Assembly (NCBI GenBank): GCA_022827045.1
Contig: JAJDTQ010000252.1
Coordinates: 1 to 9,897, forward strand
Source of the DNA: Candidatus Binatia bacterium
GTDB taxonomy: Bacteria > Desulfobacterota_B > Binatia > UBA9968 > JAJDTQ01
Reading direction: 5' to 3'
Length of the DNA stretch: 9,897 bases
Under the pieces are notes generated by a model. That model was given only the letters and a program-made list of their open reading frames with translations. It did no database searches and was not told where the DNA came from. Each line of letters opens with the position of its first letter. The first letter of the stretch is position 1. Below, piece by piece: positions 1-6,068 of the stretch. Both the position numbers and the translations under genes were made by a program.

Positions 1-195
1 CCCCCAAAACTCCTCCCCTCTCCACCATCGGCACTTGCGATCCCTTCCGGCCCCCAAATACCCCCGTATCCCTGCTTTCGCTCAGCTCCTAAATCCCCGC
101 TAAACTCCCCAACTCTGCCCTTCATGAAATATGCGGGCTAGCCGCTGTGCTAGAAATTCTCCCCCCTCTGTAATTTGATAAAACGAACATGTTTC

Positions 196-220
196 TTGAC
201 AATATATTTATCTATGTCAA
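196..220. repeat. Inverted repeat TTGACA-N13-TGTCAA in AT-rich patch
   Basis: TTGACA at 196-201 is mirrored by TGTCAA at 215-220, separated by 13 A/T-rich bases. Either copy matches the consensus -35 hexamer, one on each strand. However, no good -10 hexamer lies 16-18 bases downstream on either strand, so I do not call a promoter. A dyad with 19-base half-site spacing would also fit a dimeric DNA-binding protein. Function is unknown. Confidence 0.4.
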
Positions 221-282
221 ACCCAAGATCGAACAAGTCCTCCACGGGAGTCGGGCTTGGGTGAGAGGAAACGGGACAAGAC

Positions 283-298
283 GCCGTTACTTTACGGC
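283..298. repeat. Short hairpin GCCGT/ACGGC
   Basis: Arms 283-287 and 294-298 are perfect 5-base inverted repeats around a six-base TACTTT loop. This is the first of a series of closely spaced dyads in the left intergenic region. On its own it is short enough to be chance. Confidence 0.35.
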
Positions 299-322
299 CT
301 GTCGGGGGACCGGGAAGAACAG

Positions 323-346
323 GTGGACCACCGAACGATGGTCCAC
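323..346. repeat. 8-bp perfect hairpin GTGGACCA/TGGTCCAC
   Basis: Arms 323-330 and 339-346 are perfectly complementary around an eight-base loop, CCGAACGA. It is followed directly by another inverted pair, GGCGC at 347-351 and GCGCC at 365-369, so two stems abut. There is no T-run on either side, so it is not a canonical intrinsic terminator. It may be part of a folded transcript. Confidence 0.5.
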
Positions 347-409
347 GGCGCGGAATTTTGGATAGCGCCTCGTCTCGAGACTCGTCCGGAGGGTGTTTGT
401 TCCCAGGTT

Positions 410-455
410 AAACGGGACCGTCCTCGCGGTCAGAAGTGCGCGACGATTCCCGTTT
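410..455. repeat. Inverted repeat AAACGGGA/TCCCGTTT beyond the last stop codon
   Basis: AAACGGGA (410-417) pairs with TCCCGTTT (448-455). The stem can be lengthened to eleven pairs (407-417 with 448-458) if two G-U pairs are allowed. A smaller dyad, GACCG (416-420) and CGGTC (427-431), overlaps its inner side. Read on the minus strand it starts about 14 bases after the stop codon of the alpha/beta hydrolase gene, so it is the nearest candidate for a 3'-end structure of the operon. No clear U-tract follows, which weakens the terminator reading. A second copy of AAACGGGAC lies at 269-277 and could compete for the same partner. Confidence 0.4.
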
Positions 456-471
456 GATGCGGCACGGGCTG

Positions 472-1311
472 CTACACGAGTTTCTCCTTGAGCCACCCGT
501 CCAGGGCATCAATCATGAAGTCCTCGCAGCCGGCGTAGAAGTGGTTGGCGCCGGGGACGATGATGCAGGTGCAGGCGTCGCCGGCGGCTTCGTTCAGCTC
601 GTGGGCGTACTCGCGGAAATAGGCGGCTTCGATCTCTCCCGCGGTGACCAGCAACGGACAGCCCAGCCTCGCGGCGTGCGGGCGGACGTCGTTGGTCTCG
701 TGGCGGCCGTACTTGCTGACGTAGGTCCTGTACGTGAACAGGCCGGTGGCTCCGCTTGCCGGCGCCCACAGGTACTCCTCCCCTTCTCCGGCGGCCACCC
801 GCTGCTCGGCTCCCGCCATGCGCGCCTCGAACTCCGGATCCTCCGCGCACCGGGCGGCGTAGAACTGCTTGGGAGCGGAGCATGAAATCACACCGACCAC
901 GTCGTCGCGTCGCCGCGTGCCCTGGTAGTAGAGCGACTTGACCGAGCCGAGGCTGTGCCCCACCAGCACGAAGCGGGCGTAGCCTTCCTGCTTCAACCGC
1001 TCGATGGCGGCGTCGATGTCCAGCAGGCACTCCTCGAAGTTCTCGTAGGTGGCGCCCCGGAAAGCGGTGAGGTCGCCGCCCCGGGAGATCCAGTCATGTC
1101 CGCGCGTGTTGATGGAGAAGCCGTGGTGGCCCCGTCCGGCCAGGGCCTCGGCGAACACCGGCAGCGGGCCGGTGTAGAAGCTCATGGCCACCCCGTGGAT
1201 CAGCACCAGTGCGAGGTCGGGGCGAGGCGACTGTTCCGCGCGAAACAGAGCGCCGTGCAGCGTCTCCTGATCCGAGGTCACGAGCGATAGCAGCTCGGCG
1301 TTTCCAGCCAT
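472..1311 (-). CDS. Alpha/beta hydrolase (serine esterase/lipase-like)
   Basis: This 279-residue protein has the alpha/beta hydrolase fold layout. The oxyanion-region motif LIHG is at residues 37-40, the nucleophile elbow GHSLGS puts the catalytic serine at 120, and the C-terminal catalytic histidine is most likely H257 in GANHF. The acid is less certain: the usual position holds GEIE (225-228), so E226 or E228 may replace the common aspartate. There is no signal peptide, so it should be cytosolic. The ATG at 1311 is preceded by GGGAG at a normal distance. It is the last gene of the co-directional series, 33 bases after the beta-helix gene. It probably hydrolyses an ester or similar bond, but the sequence does not show the substrate. 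A thioesterase or lysophospholipase-like role is equally possible. Confidence 0.9.
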   Translation of the reverse strand: MAGNAELLSLVTSDQETLHGALFRAEQSPRPDLALVLIHGVAMSFYTGPLPVFAEALAGRGHHGFSINTRGHDWISRGGDLTAFRGATYENFEECLLDIDAAIERLKQEGYARFVLVGHSLGSVKSLYYQGTRRRDDVVGVISCSAPKQFYAARCAEDPEFEARMAGAEQRVAAGEGEEYLWAPASGATGLFTYRTYVSKYGRHETNDVRPHAARLGCPLLVTAGEIEAAYFREYAHELNEAAGDACTCIIVPGANHFYAGCEDFMIDALDGWLKEKLV

Positions 1312-1344
1312 AAAGTATCTCCCTGGTACCCGTGAAGCGAGCCG

Positions 1345-2880
1345 TCAGCGCCGCCGTCCCAAACGCTCTTCGAGCTGCTTGAGGTAGAGGCTCCGCGGGG
1401 CTACGGGGTTGTTCTCGGAATATGAGTAACAGTCACCGCTGGACACGCTCGACCCTATGATCCAGTTCCGAGCCGTAGGAGGCGTCTCACAGTTGATGCT
1501 GTCGGCCGAGGAATTCCAGATCATCACCTGCGCACCGGTCCATCCGTGGCCGGTCCCCTTGTTCCCGCGGTTCTCCACGTTGAGGGCGTCGCCGCGCACG
1601 TGAACGTTGTCGAACAGCGCGCCGGTGGACCATCGGTGATGGGGCCCGCTGTCGTTGTGGGCCTGCTCCGCGTTGCTGTCGAGAAAAACATTCGGTCCCG
1701 CCATCCTGGAATGCAGTATGAAATCGTGGCGTCCGTTGCGCGTCCGGCAGTGTTGCACGAGAATCATCTGCCCCGTAACGGTGAACGAGTACCGGCGGCC
1801 GCCCGTGATCCTGGATACGGCATCGAGACACGACGAGTCTTCCACCGTGACCCACTTCGCGTATCTCATTGCATGGACACAGGCGTATGCGAAGTGGACG
1901 CCGGTAATGCGCCGTACCCAGGCATTCTCCACTGCGTCGAGGCCGATGAAACTCCAGGCGTGGTTCTCGTCCTCCCAACCCCACCCGTATTCGGACTCTC
2001 CGCGCAGATCTTCGATTCCCACTTGGGCGAGCCGGTCGGGAAACTCGTACTTGTAGACGAAACCGCCGCCGTACTCCCGCTCGATGGCGTTGGTCAGGGG
2101 CACGTCGATGGTAATCCCCTGGCCGGAAACGCCGGTGATGACACGGTCGAACCGAAGGTCGTATCGGCCGGGCTCCCATTGCTTGATCTCTCTTCCGTCG
2201 CGGCGCGGAGGAATGCGGTCCATGCCGATGGTGCTGATCCACTCGCTCGTGCTGCGCCGCTGAACGATGATGCGGTCCCCGACGGCGAGCCCTCGAGCGG
2301 ACTCCACTTCAAAGCTCCGTGCACCCACGGGCACGTGAACGTCGACTATCTCCCGACGGGTCCCAGGCACAGCGCGCCACGCCTCCCGCGGTTTCCTGCT
2401 CGTCCTGTTGCCCCTCTTCAGGGACCGGATCGCGCCCACCTCGATGAGAGTACGCCGGCCCGTGCCGGTGGCCACCAGCACCGTGCCCTCCGGGTCCCGG
2501 CCCTCTCCGCGCAGGACCACCCCTCCAGTCGAGATACGGATGGTTCCCTCGATCCCGTACCTGCCCTTCTTGAGCAGCACGGCCCCGCGGTGTCCATGAG
2601 CGTCGGGCTCCATCCCCGACACCCGGTCGATGGCCGCCTGGATGCGGTCCCCGTCGTCACCCGGCCCAGGCTCGACCACGGCCCTGACCGGTACCAGGGG
2701 AATATCCACCCCGCCGCCGCCGTAACCGGCGTGGGAGTAGTCCGGGACGATGTTCCACTTCTCGTCCGCCACGTAGACCAGCTTCCCGTTGTCGTCCAGG
2801 TGGATGGGCGGGTTGGCCCCCTCCACGCCGCCGATCGCGGAGAGCATCGCGAGGGCCACGACTGCAAACTTCCACCGCAC
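1345..2880 (-). CDS. Exported right-handed beta-helix (pectate-lyase-like) protein
   Basis: This 511-residue protein starts with a signal peptide: MRWK, a hydrophobic stretch at about 5-18, and a likely cut after VEG (residue 21) or A22. A conserved-looking entry segment, PDYSHAGYGGGG (46-57), is followed by a pectate-lyase-3-type stretch, DDGDRIQAAID (75-85), and strand-rich coils such as STGGVVLRGEG (117-127). The C-terminal half is rich in polar and aromatic residues: GRHDF (383-387), DSGPHHRWSTG (410-420), GTGHGWTGA (442-450) and WN (455-456). These would sit on helix turns and could form an active site. It probably acts outside the cytoplasm on a polysaccharide, as lyase or hydrolase, but no characterised family is recognised with certainty. 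The start is GTG at 2880 with a weak GGCGGA site; no upstream ATG exists before the preceding stop. It lies 27 bases after the aminopeptidase gene. Confidence 0.85.
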   Translation of the reverse strand: MRWKFAVVALAMLSAIGGVEGANPPIHLDDNGKLVYVADEKWNIVPDYSHAGYGGGGVDIPLVPVRAVVEPGPGDDGDRIQAAIDRVSGMEPDAHGHRGAVLLKKGRYGIEGTIRISTGGVVLRGEGRDPEGTVLVATGTGRRTLIEVGAIRSLKRGNRTSRKPREAWRAVPGTRREIVDVHVPVGARSFEVESARGLAVGDRIIVQRRSTSEWISTIGMDRIPPRRDGREIKQWEPGRYDLRFDRVITGVSGQGITIDVPLTNAIEREYGGGFVYKYEFPDRLAQVGIEDLRGESEYGWGWEDENHAWSFIGLDAVENAWVRRITGVHFAYACVHAMRYAKWVTVEDSSCLDAVSRITGGRRYSFTVTGQMILVQHCRTRNGRHDFILHSRMAGPNVFLDSNAEQAHNDSGPHHRWSTGALFDNVHVRGDALNVENRGNKGTGHGWTGAQVMIWNSSADSINCETPPTARNWIIGSSVSSGDCYSYSENNPVAPRSLYLKQLEERLGRRR

Positions 2881-2907
2881 GGTATCCGCCCGTTTCTCGT
2901 GGAGTGC

Positions 2908-5490
2908 CTACGATGCCGGACTATGAGCTTCCAGCCACCGCGCGATTGCCTTGCCGTCACGCTCGAGCCACAGGGCGTTGGAGCGGATGCGTTCCAGGGA
3001 CTGCCGTACCGTGCGCGCGGCCGCCGGCGCCGGGTGCGACTCGAAGAAGGCTTCCACCTCAGCGGCCTTCTCCAGGGTGGTGAAGTCCTCGGTGGTGATG
3101 GAGACGATGCGCGCGATGATGAACCCGCCCTGCCCGTACCGGTCATCGAACTCGGCCCACTTCTCGCGCAGGAAGTCCCACGCCATGTCCCGTCCCAACG
3201 GGTTCATGGCGACGCCGGCCACGACCAGCGGGGTGTCCTGTCCGCGTACCTCGTCACCCAGTGAGAACTCGAGAGTCCGCCGGAGCAGATCCAGGTCGGC
3301 GCTGCATCCCAGCGACCGCAGGCAGCGGTTCTTCTCTTCGTGAAGCTCGGCTTCCCGGTAGATCCGCAGCATCGCCTCGTATCCTTCCAGCCCCCGGCTC
3401 TCCACGACCTGGGCGTAGACGGCCGCTCGCAGGTCGGGCGCCACCGGCGTTCCTTCCTGGCTCCCCTGATCGAACCGGCGCAGGGCCTCGGCGTTGACCG
3501 CCGGGTCGCCGTAGCGTCCCAGGAGGCCGATCACCATGGGACGGAGCAGTTTGGTCAGGTGGCTCTCGCCCGGCCGGGCGTCCCATCCGAGGCTCCCGTG
3601 GATGGTCTGGTACAGGCTCCGGGCGAAAACGCGGAACGGCTCGTGGCATGCCTGCCCGGAAAGGAGAACGTCGTAGGCCCGGAGATTCTCCGAAAGATCA
3701 GCCCACACCGTATAGTCCGTCTCATTGCGATAGGCGGGCGCCAAGGCCAGGGGCCGGCCCGGGTCGAGGTAGCCGGCCCGCGCCAAGGCGAACGCATCGT
3801 TCTGGAGACCCAGCCGGTCGGTGGCGGACGAGAGCTCTCCCGCCTCCACCGCGCCGGCCAGCCGGTCCCACAGCTCGGCGCTGTAGTTGCCGCGATAGAA
3901 CCCGGTCTGATCCGGGTTCACCTTAACCCACCCTTCCCGGCCGCCGCCCACGTCGATGCGCGTCCGTTCATCCTCGAAGACCCGGAATGTATCCTGGGCA
4001 CCGCCGGTCCGGATGCCCAGGGGAACCGACCACCGGCTGGTGTCGTCCCGGTCGGGAACGCCGCTCAGAAAGAACCGTGTCTGGCGAAGCTCCACCTCTC
4101 CCCGGTTCATGTTCACGGACAGCAGCGGATAGCCGGTCTGCTTGGTCCAGGTGTCCATGATCTGCTTCACGGGCTTCCCGGACTCTTCCGCCAACGCCTG
4201 CCACAGGTCCTCGGTGGTAGCGTTGGCGTACTGGTGCCGTTCGAGGTAGCGCCGCAACCCGCTGCGGAAGGTGTCCGCGCCGAGGTAGGCGGCCAGCATC
4301 CGGATCACCGAGGCGCCCTTGCTGTAGCTGATGCCGTCGAAGATCTCGCTGATCTGCTTGGGATGCCGTACCTCTATCTCGATGGGATGGGAGCTCTTGA
4401 GCCCGTCCAGTGACAGGGCGCGGCCGAAGTCGCTGTAGACGAACTGCGTCCACATGTCCCACTCCGGAAACAGGTGGTCCACCGCCATAAACTCGATCCA
4501 CGAGGCGAACCCCTCGTTGAGCCACAGGTGCGTCCACCACTCCATGGTGACCAGGTTGCCGAACCACTGGTGCGCCAGCTCGTGAGCCACGATGATAGCC
4601 ACGCGCTGGCGCGTGCCCGCTGACGACTCCTCGGGATCCACCAGAATCGCGGTCTCGCGGTAGGTCACCGCCCCCCAGTTCTCCATGGCACCGGCGGCGA
4701 AGTCCGGGATGGCCAGGAGGTCCATCTTGGGCAGCGGGTAGGCGATGCCGAAGTACTCGTGGAAGAAAGACAGCGTGCGGGCGGCCACGTCCAGGGCGAA
4801 CCGCCCCTGTTCCCGTCTGCCCACCGGCGTGTAGACGCGCACCGTCACGCCTTCAGCCGTCTCCGTCTCGACGTAGTCGAACTCGCCCACGACGAAGGCC
4901 AGGAGATAGGTGGACATCACCGGAGAATCGGCGAAGCGCACCGTCTTGAGCCCGTCGTCCCCGGTCTCGACTTCACTGGACGGCATGTTGGAGACCGCCA
5001 CCCGGTCCTCCGGCACCACCAGCGTCACCGCGAACACGGCCTTTTGCGCGGGCTCGTCCCAGCACGGGAAGGCGCGCCGGGCGTCGGTGGCCTCGAACTG
5101 CGTCACGGCCATGATCCGCTTCTCGCCGTCCTGGTGGTAGACGCCACGGTAGAAGCCGTGCATCTTGTCGTTCAGTTGCCCGGTGAACTCGATGGCCAGC
5201 CGCGCCGGACCCGGCTCCAGCGTTTCGCCGAAGACGAACGCGACGGTCTCTTCTTCCTCGTTGGCCTCGATGCCCGCGGGTTCGCGGAACACCCCGTCCC
5301 GCTCCAGCACCGCCGAGTGGATCTCCAGCTCGGTCGCGTGCACCACGATCCGGCGGGTGGCCGCCTTCACCTCCACGTCCACGGACTCGCTGCCGTCGAA
5401 GGTAAAGCGCTCCAGGTCGGGTTTCAGGGTTATGTCGTAACGCTTGGGGTAAACGTCGTCGGGCAAAAGCACGCGTTCCTGTTCAGCCAT
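2908..5490 (-). CDS. M1-family zinc aminopeptidase (puromycin-sensitive/ERAP type)
   Basis: This 860-residue enzyme removes N-terminal residues from peptides. The N-terminal domain contains QFEATDARRAFPCWDEP (131-147), which in the family includes a glutamate that binds the substrate amino terminus (E133 here). The catalytic domain has the exopeptidase signature GAMENWG (267-273), the zinc site HELAH (H303, E304, H307) and the third zinc ligand E326 in NEGFA, eighteen residues after H307 as expected. Y389 in SYSKGAS fits the transition-state tyrosine. The rest matches the linker domain and the long helical ERAP1-type C-terminal domain, and overall length is typical. No signal peptide, so cytosolic peptide turnover is likely. 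The ATG at 5490 follows GGAG by seven bases. It probably shares a transcript with the beta-helix and alpha/beta hydrolase genes. All key residues are intact. Confidence 0.97.
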   Translation of the reverse strand: MAEQERVLLPDDVYPKRYDITLKPDLERFTFDGSESVDVEVKAATRRIVVHATELEIHSAVLERDGVFREPAGIEANEEEETVAFVFGETLEPGPARLAIEFTGQLNDKMHGFYRGVYHQDGEKRIMAVTQFEATDARRAFPCWDEPAQKAVFAVTLVVPEDRVAVSNMPSSEVETGDDGLKTVRFADSPVMSTYLLAFVVGEFDYVETETAEGVTVRVYTPVGRREQGRFALDVAARTLSFFHEYFGIAYPLPKMDLLAIPDFAAGAMENWGAVTYRETAILVDPEESSAGTRQRVAIIVAHELAHQWFGNLVTMEWWTHLWLNEGFASWIEFMAVDHLFPEWDMWTQFVYSDFGRALSLDGLKSSHPIEIEVRHPKQISEIFDGISYSKGASVIRMLAAYLGADTFRSGLRRYLERHQYANATTEDLWQALAEESGKPVKQIMDTWTKQTGYPLLSVNMNRGEVELRQTRFFLSGVPDRDDTSRWSVPLGIRTGGAQDTFRVFEDERTRIDVGGGREGWVKVNPDQTGFYRGNYSAELWDRLAGAVEAGELSSATDRLGLQNDAFALARAGYLDPGRPLALAPAYRNETDYTVWADLSENLRAYDVLLSGQACHEPFRVFARSLYQTIHGSLGWDARPGESHLTKLLRPMVIGLLGRYGDPAVNAEALRRFDQGSQEGTPVAPDLRAAVYAQVVESRGLEGYEAMLRIYREAELHEEKNRCLRSLGCSADLDLLRRTLEFSLGDEVRGQDTPLVVAGVAMNPLGRDMAWDFLREKWAEFDDRYGQGGFIIARIVSITTEDFTTLEKAAEVEAFFESHPAPAAARTVRQSLERIRSNALWLERDGKAIARWLEAHSPAS

Positions 5491-5559
5491 TCATGTTCTC
5501 CAAACCCTGCCCTATCCGTTTCTTGCCTTGCCCAACGAGCTGCTTGCACCAGGTACCCT

Positions 5560-5592
5560 CACCCCGACCCTCTCCCAGAGGGAGAGGGGGTG
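5560..5592. repeat. REP-like intergenic palindrome
   Basis: CCCTCTCCC (5568-5576) and GGGAGAGGG (5580-5588) form a perfect nine-pair stem with a three-base AGA loop. An outer CACC/GGTG pair (5560-5563 and 5589-5592) extends it across a bulge of four bases. The left flank CCCTCACCCC with this core is the form taken by a dispersed intergenic repeat in many proteobacterial genomes. It lies 17 bases past the stop of the VOC gene and upstream of the aminopeptidase gene. It could stabilise the upstream mRNA 3' end or limit read-through. There is no U-tract. Confidence 0.7.
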
Positions 5593-5608
5593 GAAGGCCA
5601 ACTACCCC

Positions 5609-5977
5609 TCACACCGGCCAGCCGTGCTGCGACAGGTCGATCAGGTTTCCGTCCGGGTCCTGCACCCGGTACTCCGACTCGCGGTTCGGCGGCCGCTTCC
5701 TGACGTCGTCGGCGCCGCCCATCCGGTCCGACAAGGGCTTGAGGGCCTGGACGTCGTCCACCTCGAAGCCGATGTGGTTGAGGCCGCTCTCCAGCGCATG
5801 TCCCTCCACCGCCTCTTCCGGCCCCTTGGGGATGATGGCGAGGTTGACGTGCCCGTCCGAAAGATAGGTGGCGGTGCCGATGCCCTTGACGATTTTAAGC
5901 CCGAACACGCCGGTGTAGTACTCCACCAGCTTTTCCTTGTCGTCGGTGAGGATGGCAATGTGACGGATACGGGCCAT
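5609..5977 (-). CDS. VOC-family (glyoxalase/extradiol dioxygenase fold) protein
   Basis: This 122-residue single-domain protein has the beta-alpha-beta-beta-beta layout of the vicinal oxygen chelate superfamily. The opening strand MARIRHIAIL carries H6, LNHIGFEVDD carries H68, and the closing QDPDGNLIDLSQ places D114 where many relatives have glutamate. H6, H68 and D114 are therefore the likely metal ligands. Members include glyoxalase I, methylmalonyl-CoA epimerase, fosfomycin-modifying enzymes and ring-cleavage dioxygenases, and the sequence does not tell which applies. The ATG at 5977 is chosen because AAGGAGAT (5982-5989 on this strand) sits at the right distance. An upstream in-frame extension to 6151 would be Arg-rich, overlap the DLH gene and run through a palindrome. 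It is likely cytosolic. Confidence 0.9.
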   Translation of the reverse strand: MARIRHIAILTDDKEKLVEYYTGVFGLKIVKGIGTATYLSDGHVNLAIIPKGPEEAVEGHALESGLNHIGFEVDDVQALKPLSDRMGGADDVRKRPPNRESEYRVQDPDGNLIDLSQHGWPV

Positions 5978-6068
5978 GTCGATCTCCTTGCCGATGCCTC
6001 TGGTGCAGGGGCGGGTTTCAAACCCGCCCGCGCCCGCATCGCGTCGTCGTGCGCCCGGGCACAGCTCC
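5978..6068. other. Intergenic gap between DLH and VOC genes
   Basis: This 91-base gap holds a strong palindrome (6009-6029), a near-palindrome GTGCGCCCGGGCAC at about 6050-6063, and the ribosome site of the VOC gene. No promoter hexamers are evident. The near-palindrome lies just past the DLH stop codon and might protect the 3' end of that message. Confidence 0.4.
6009..6029. repeat. 10-bp perfect palindrome GGGCGGGTTT/AAACCCGCCC
   Basis: Arms 6009-6018 and 6020-6029 are perfectly complementary about a single C, so the RNA form would have about eight pairs and a five-base loop. The core resembles a dispersed intergenic element, G-rich arm plus TTTCAAA centre, that I recall from several GC-rich environmental genomes. 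It lies between the DLH and VOC genes. It is likely a REP-like mobile or structural repeat, with a possible effect on mRNA stability. Confidence 0.7.

Larger units (their letters stand above)
1..471. other. Gene-free left region, three compositional zones
   Basis: No coding region is supported here. Bases 1-120 are strongly C-biased (I count 61 C and 12 G). Bases about 150-235 are clearly AT-richer than the rest of the window and contain TTGACA and its inverse. Bases 250-471 return to GC-rich sequence and hold several inverted repeats. A small CTAGC/GCTAG pair lies at 138-142 and 149-153. Since the last gene of the minus-strand series ends at 472, this is the downstream region of that operon. 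It could carry its terminator, or the upstream region of a gene lying left of the window. Short open frames on both strands lack ribosome sites and recognisable protein sequence. Confidence 0.6.

Noticed and set aside
1..125. Minus-strand open frame starting ATG at 125 and running off the left edge (about 41 codons)
   Set aside because: No Shine-Dalgarno site precedes it, the product is Gly/Glu-rich low complexity, and the skewed base composition alone could keep the frame open. A partial gene cannot be excluded.
323..346. Intrinsic terminator at the 8-bp hairpin
   Set aside because: No T-run on either strand follows the stem, so the canonical terminator criteria are not met.
150..411. Minus-strand frame of about 87 codons ending near 150, including a possible GTG start before EDLFDLGFDIDKYIVKK
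   Set aside because: No ribosome site precedes the GTG, there is no ATG, the frame crosses the GC/AT composition change and no protein family is recognised.
257..496. Short overlapping open frames on both strands in the left region (66 and 69 codons)
   Set aside because: Neither has a ribosome site or recognisable sequence, and they overlap the inverted-repeat cluster.
2881..2910. Possible stop-codon read-through fusion of the aminopeptidase with the beta-helix protein
   Set aside because: The frames agree, but the downstream protein begins with a normal signal peptide that would be buried in a fusion. Ordinary separate translation is simpler.
1546..3264. 572-codon open frame on the plus strand opposite the beta-helix and aminopeptidase genes
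   Set aside because: It is antisense to two genes with clear protein signatures, has no recognisable domain, and is of the Pro/Arg/Val/His-rich type produced by GC-rich codon usage on the opposite strand.
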